DNA of 64,000 nt from an uncultured Pseudoalteromonas sp. (GTDB lineage Bacteria > Pseudomonadota > Gammaproteobacteria > Enterobacterales > Alteromonadaceae). How positions within the stretch are numbered: the stretch's first letter is position 1; the number at the start of each line of letters is the position of its first letter. Positions 62,858-64,000 of the stretch are shown here, piece by piece. The DNA lies in assembly GCA_947493455.1 (NCBI GenBank), contig CANLRB010000001.1, forward strand, positions 62,001 to 126,000, written 5' to 3'. The notes under the pieces are model-generated. The model searched no databases, was not told where the DNA came from, and worked only from the letters and a program-made list of their open reading frames with translations. Both the position numbers and the translations under genes were made by a program.

Positions 62858-64000
62858 ATGCAAAACTTTAAACCAAGCAAAATGACCTTGGCATTGCTTG
62901 CAAGCGGACTACTTACCGTAAGCGCGCCAATGTTAGCTGAAGAACAAAAACAACAAGAAGCTGAAAAAGAAGTCGAAGTAATTGAAGTAAAAGGCTTTCG
63001 TCGCAGTGTAGTTGAATCAATAAATGCCAAACGATTCAATTCAAACGTGGTTGAAGCCATCTCTGCTGAAGACATCGGTAAATTGCCCGATTCCTCTATT
63101 GCAGAATCAATTGCTCGCTTGCCTGGTTTAGCGGCACAGCGATTAGATGGCCGTGCAAGTAAAATTAGTATTCGTGGTTTTGGTGAGAATGAAAGTGGCA
63201 CAACGCTAAACGGTCGAGAGCAAGTATCGATCGGTGATAACCGCGGCGTTGAGTTCGACCTCTATCCGTCAGAAATCATGAGCGGAGTAACCGTTTACAA
63301 AACGCCTAACGCAAGTTTAGAAGGCGAAGGCATTGCCGGTGTGGTTAACCTGCAAACAATCAAACCGCTCGATCAAGATGGCCGTGTTGTGCAATTTAAC
63401 GGCGTTTACGAGCAGACCAGCTTTGGTAAATTAAACCCAGATGGCGATGATAAAGGTACTAAAGGTACCTTTTTCTATATGGATCAGTTTAATGATAATA
63501 CCTTAGGTGTTGCGTTTGCATACACAGCGATGACCTCGCCAAACCAAGAAAAACGTTGGAACGCATGGGGTTACCCAGAGTTCGAAGTTGATGGTCAACA
63601 GTATTCAATTTTAGGCGGTGCAAAACCGTTTGTGCGCTCTTCGACACTTGACCGTGATTCAGCGATGCTAGTGATAGAATCAGCGCCGACTGACGATCTA
63701 AAAATGACATTCGATGCGCTGCATGTCGACTTTTTAGATACCAAACGTCTACGCGGTATTGAAGTGCCATTTGCTTGGGGACAAGGCTCATTATCAGCAC
63801 AGCAAATCGACCCTGCTACTGGATTTATTACCCAAGGCACAACGGACGGACAGCGTGTTGTCGTGCGTAACGACTATGAAACCCGTGACGCAGATCTGTT
63901 ATCACTTGGCTTTAATACGCTGTACAACGCAACCGATACGATTGAAGTTGAGTTTGATGCCAGCTATTCAAGCGTTGAACGTAAAGTATGGAGTGTTGAG
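62858..64000 (+). CDS. TonB-dependent receptor, C-terminus beyond window
   Basis: An outer-membrane receptor for active uptake, open at the right edge (381 codons visible). It has a signal peptide (MQNFKPSKMTLALLASGLL...PMLAEE), a TonB box (EVIEVKGFRRS), and a plug domain with EAISAEDIGKLPDSSIAES, LPGLAAQRLDGRASKISIRGF and TPNASLEGEGIAGVVNL. Barrel strands begin after about residue 165. The GFRRS and IAESIARLPG features match the carbohydrate-type TonB receptors of Alteromonadales. Next to pulA, the likely ligand is maltodextrin or another alpha-glucan. AGGGGAG lies upstream of the ATG. Confidence 0.92.
   Translation, partial: MQNFKPSKMTLALLASGLLTVSAPMLAEEQKQQEAEKEVEVIEVKGFRRSVVESINAKRFNSNVVEAISAEDIGKLPDSSIAESIARLPGLAAQRLDGRASKISIRGFGENESGTTLNGREQVSIGDNRGVEFDLYPSEIMSGVTVYKTPNASLEGEGIAGVVNLQTIKPLDQDGRVVQFNGVYEQTSFGKLNPDGDDKGTKGTFFYMDQFNDNTLGVAFAYTAMTSPNQEKRWNAWGYPEFEVDGQQYSILGGAKPFVRSSTLDRDSAMLVIESAPTDDLKMTFDALHVDFLDTKRLRGIEVPFAWGQGSLSAQQIDPATGFITQGTTDGQRVVVRNDYETRDADLLSLGFNTLYNATDTIEVEFDASYSSVERKVWSVE

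Noticed and set aside
1-64000. CRISPR arrays, tRNA or rRNA genes, intact insertion sequences
   Set aside because: No regularly spaced direct repeats, tRNA-like cloverleaf or transposase gene was recognised by reading; the only dispersed repeats are the three REP-like palindromes.

Overview
The window is most consistent with the chromosome of a marine gammaproteobacterium of the Alteromonadales, probably Pseudoalteromonas or a close relative. This rests on the moderate GC content, the TonB-dependent receptor/pullulanase pair, the YjfI-PspA-YqiJ-YqiK operon and many secreted or lipid-anchored proteins. It is inference from gene content; there is no rRNA marker here. I see no rRNA, tRNA, CRISPR array or intact insertion sequence.

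Region 1 (1-18905, minus strand) is a complete type VI secretion (T6SS) cluster. It reads leftward as tssJ-K-L-M-tagF-tssA-B-C-hcp-tssE-F-G-clpV-vgrG, so all 13 core components are present, with tight spacings and ATGA overlaps. hcp is set apart by an inverted-repeat-rich leader upstream and a hairpin downstream, suggesting separate control of its level. The final vgrG runs off the left edge.

Region 2 (19515-25540, plus strand) is a divergent effector module. A 1231-residue VgrG carries a transthyretin-like domain, a hydrophobic pre-toxin segment and a C-terminal PD-(D/E)XK nuclease-like toxin. It overlaps its presumed immunity gene by one base (TAATG). A small unknown gene follows, then an orphan toxin tail of about 30 codons, then a second immunity copy broken by an 8-bp tandem duplication. 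This looks like a displaced toxin/immunity cassette.

Region 3 (25593-29109, minus strand) is housekeeping and small genes: a small membrane protein, a zinc alcohol dehydrogenase with a MerR-type promoter, a PKD-like lipoprotein and a TrmK-like methyltransferase.

Region 4 (29190-39266, minus strand) encodes a membrane-associated system: YjfI (DUF2170), a PspA/IM30 protein, a small ribbon-helix-helix-like protein, YqiJ, the flotillin-like YqiK and, after a terminator, a 1903-residue coiled-coil AAA+ ATPase. Its function is not established and it is one of the two best candidates for an undescribed system; the toxin cassette of region 2 is the other.

Region 5 (39357-47100, plus strand) is a MacA/MacB-like exporter operon (adaptor, ATPase, two permeases) followed by its own sigma-54 response regulator and histidine kinase. 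A near-perfect sigma-54 promoter and five helically phased GTGTCC/GGACAC half-sites lie upstream, indicating an autoregulated circuit.

Region 6 (47263-59714) holds a hydrolase divergent from a ToxR/CadC-like regulator with a beta-propeller-like sensor, a DUF3943 protein, several small secreted or membrane proteins, a sterol-desaturase-family enzyme, an esterase, a peroxiredoxin-like protein and a trypsin-ankyrin fusion. Three copies of a REP-like palindrome sit at gene 3' ends.

Region 7 (59776-64000) is an alpha-glucan locus: a pullulanase lipoprotein divergent from a TonB-dependent receptor (cut by the right edge), with a paired TGMATACGTATKCA operator between them.
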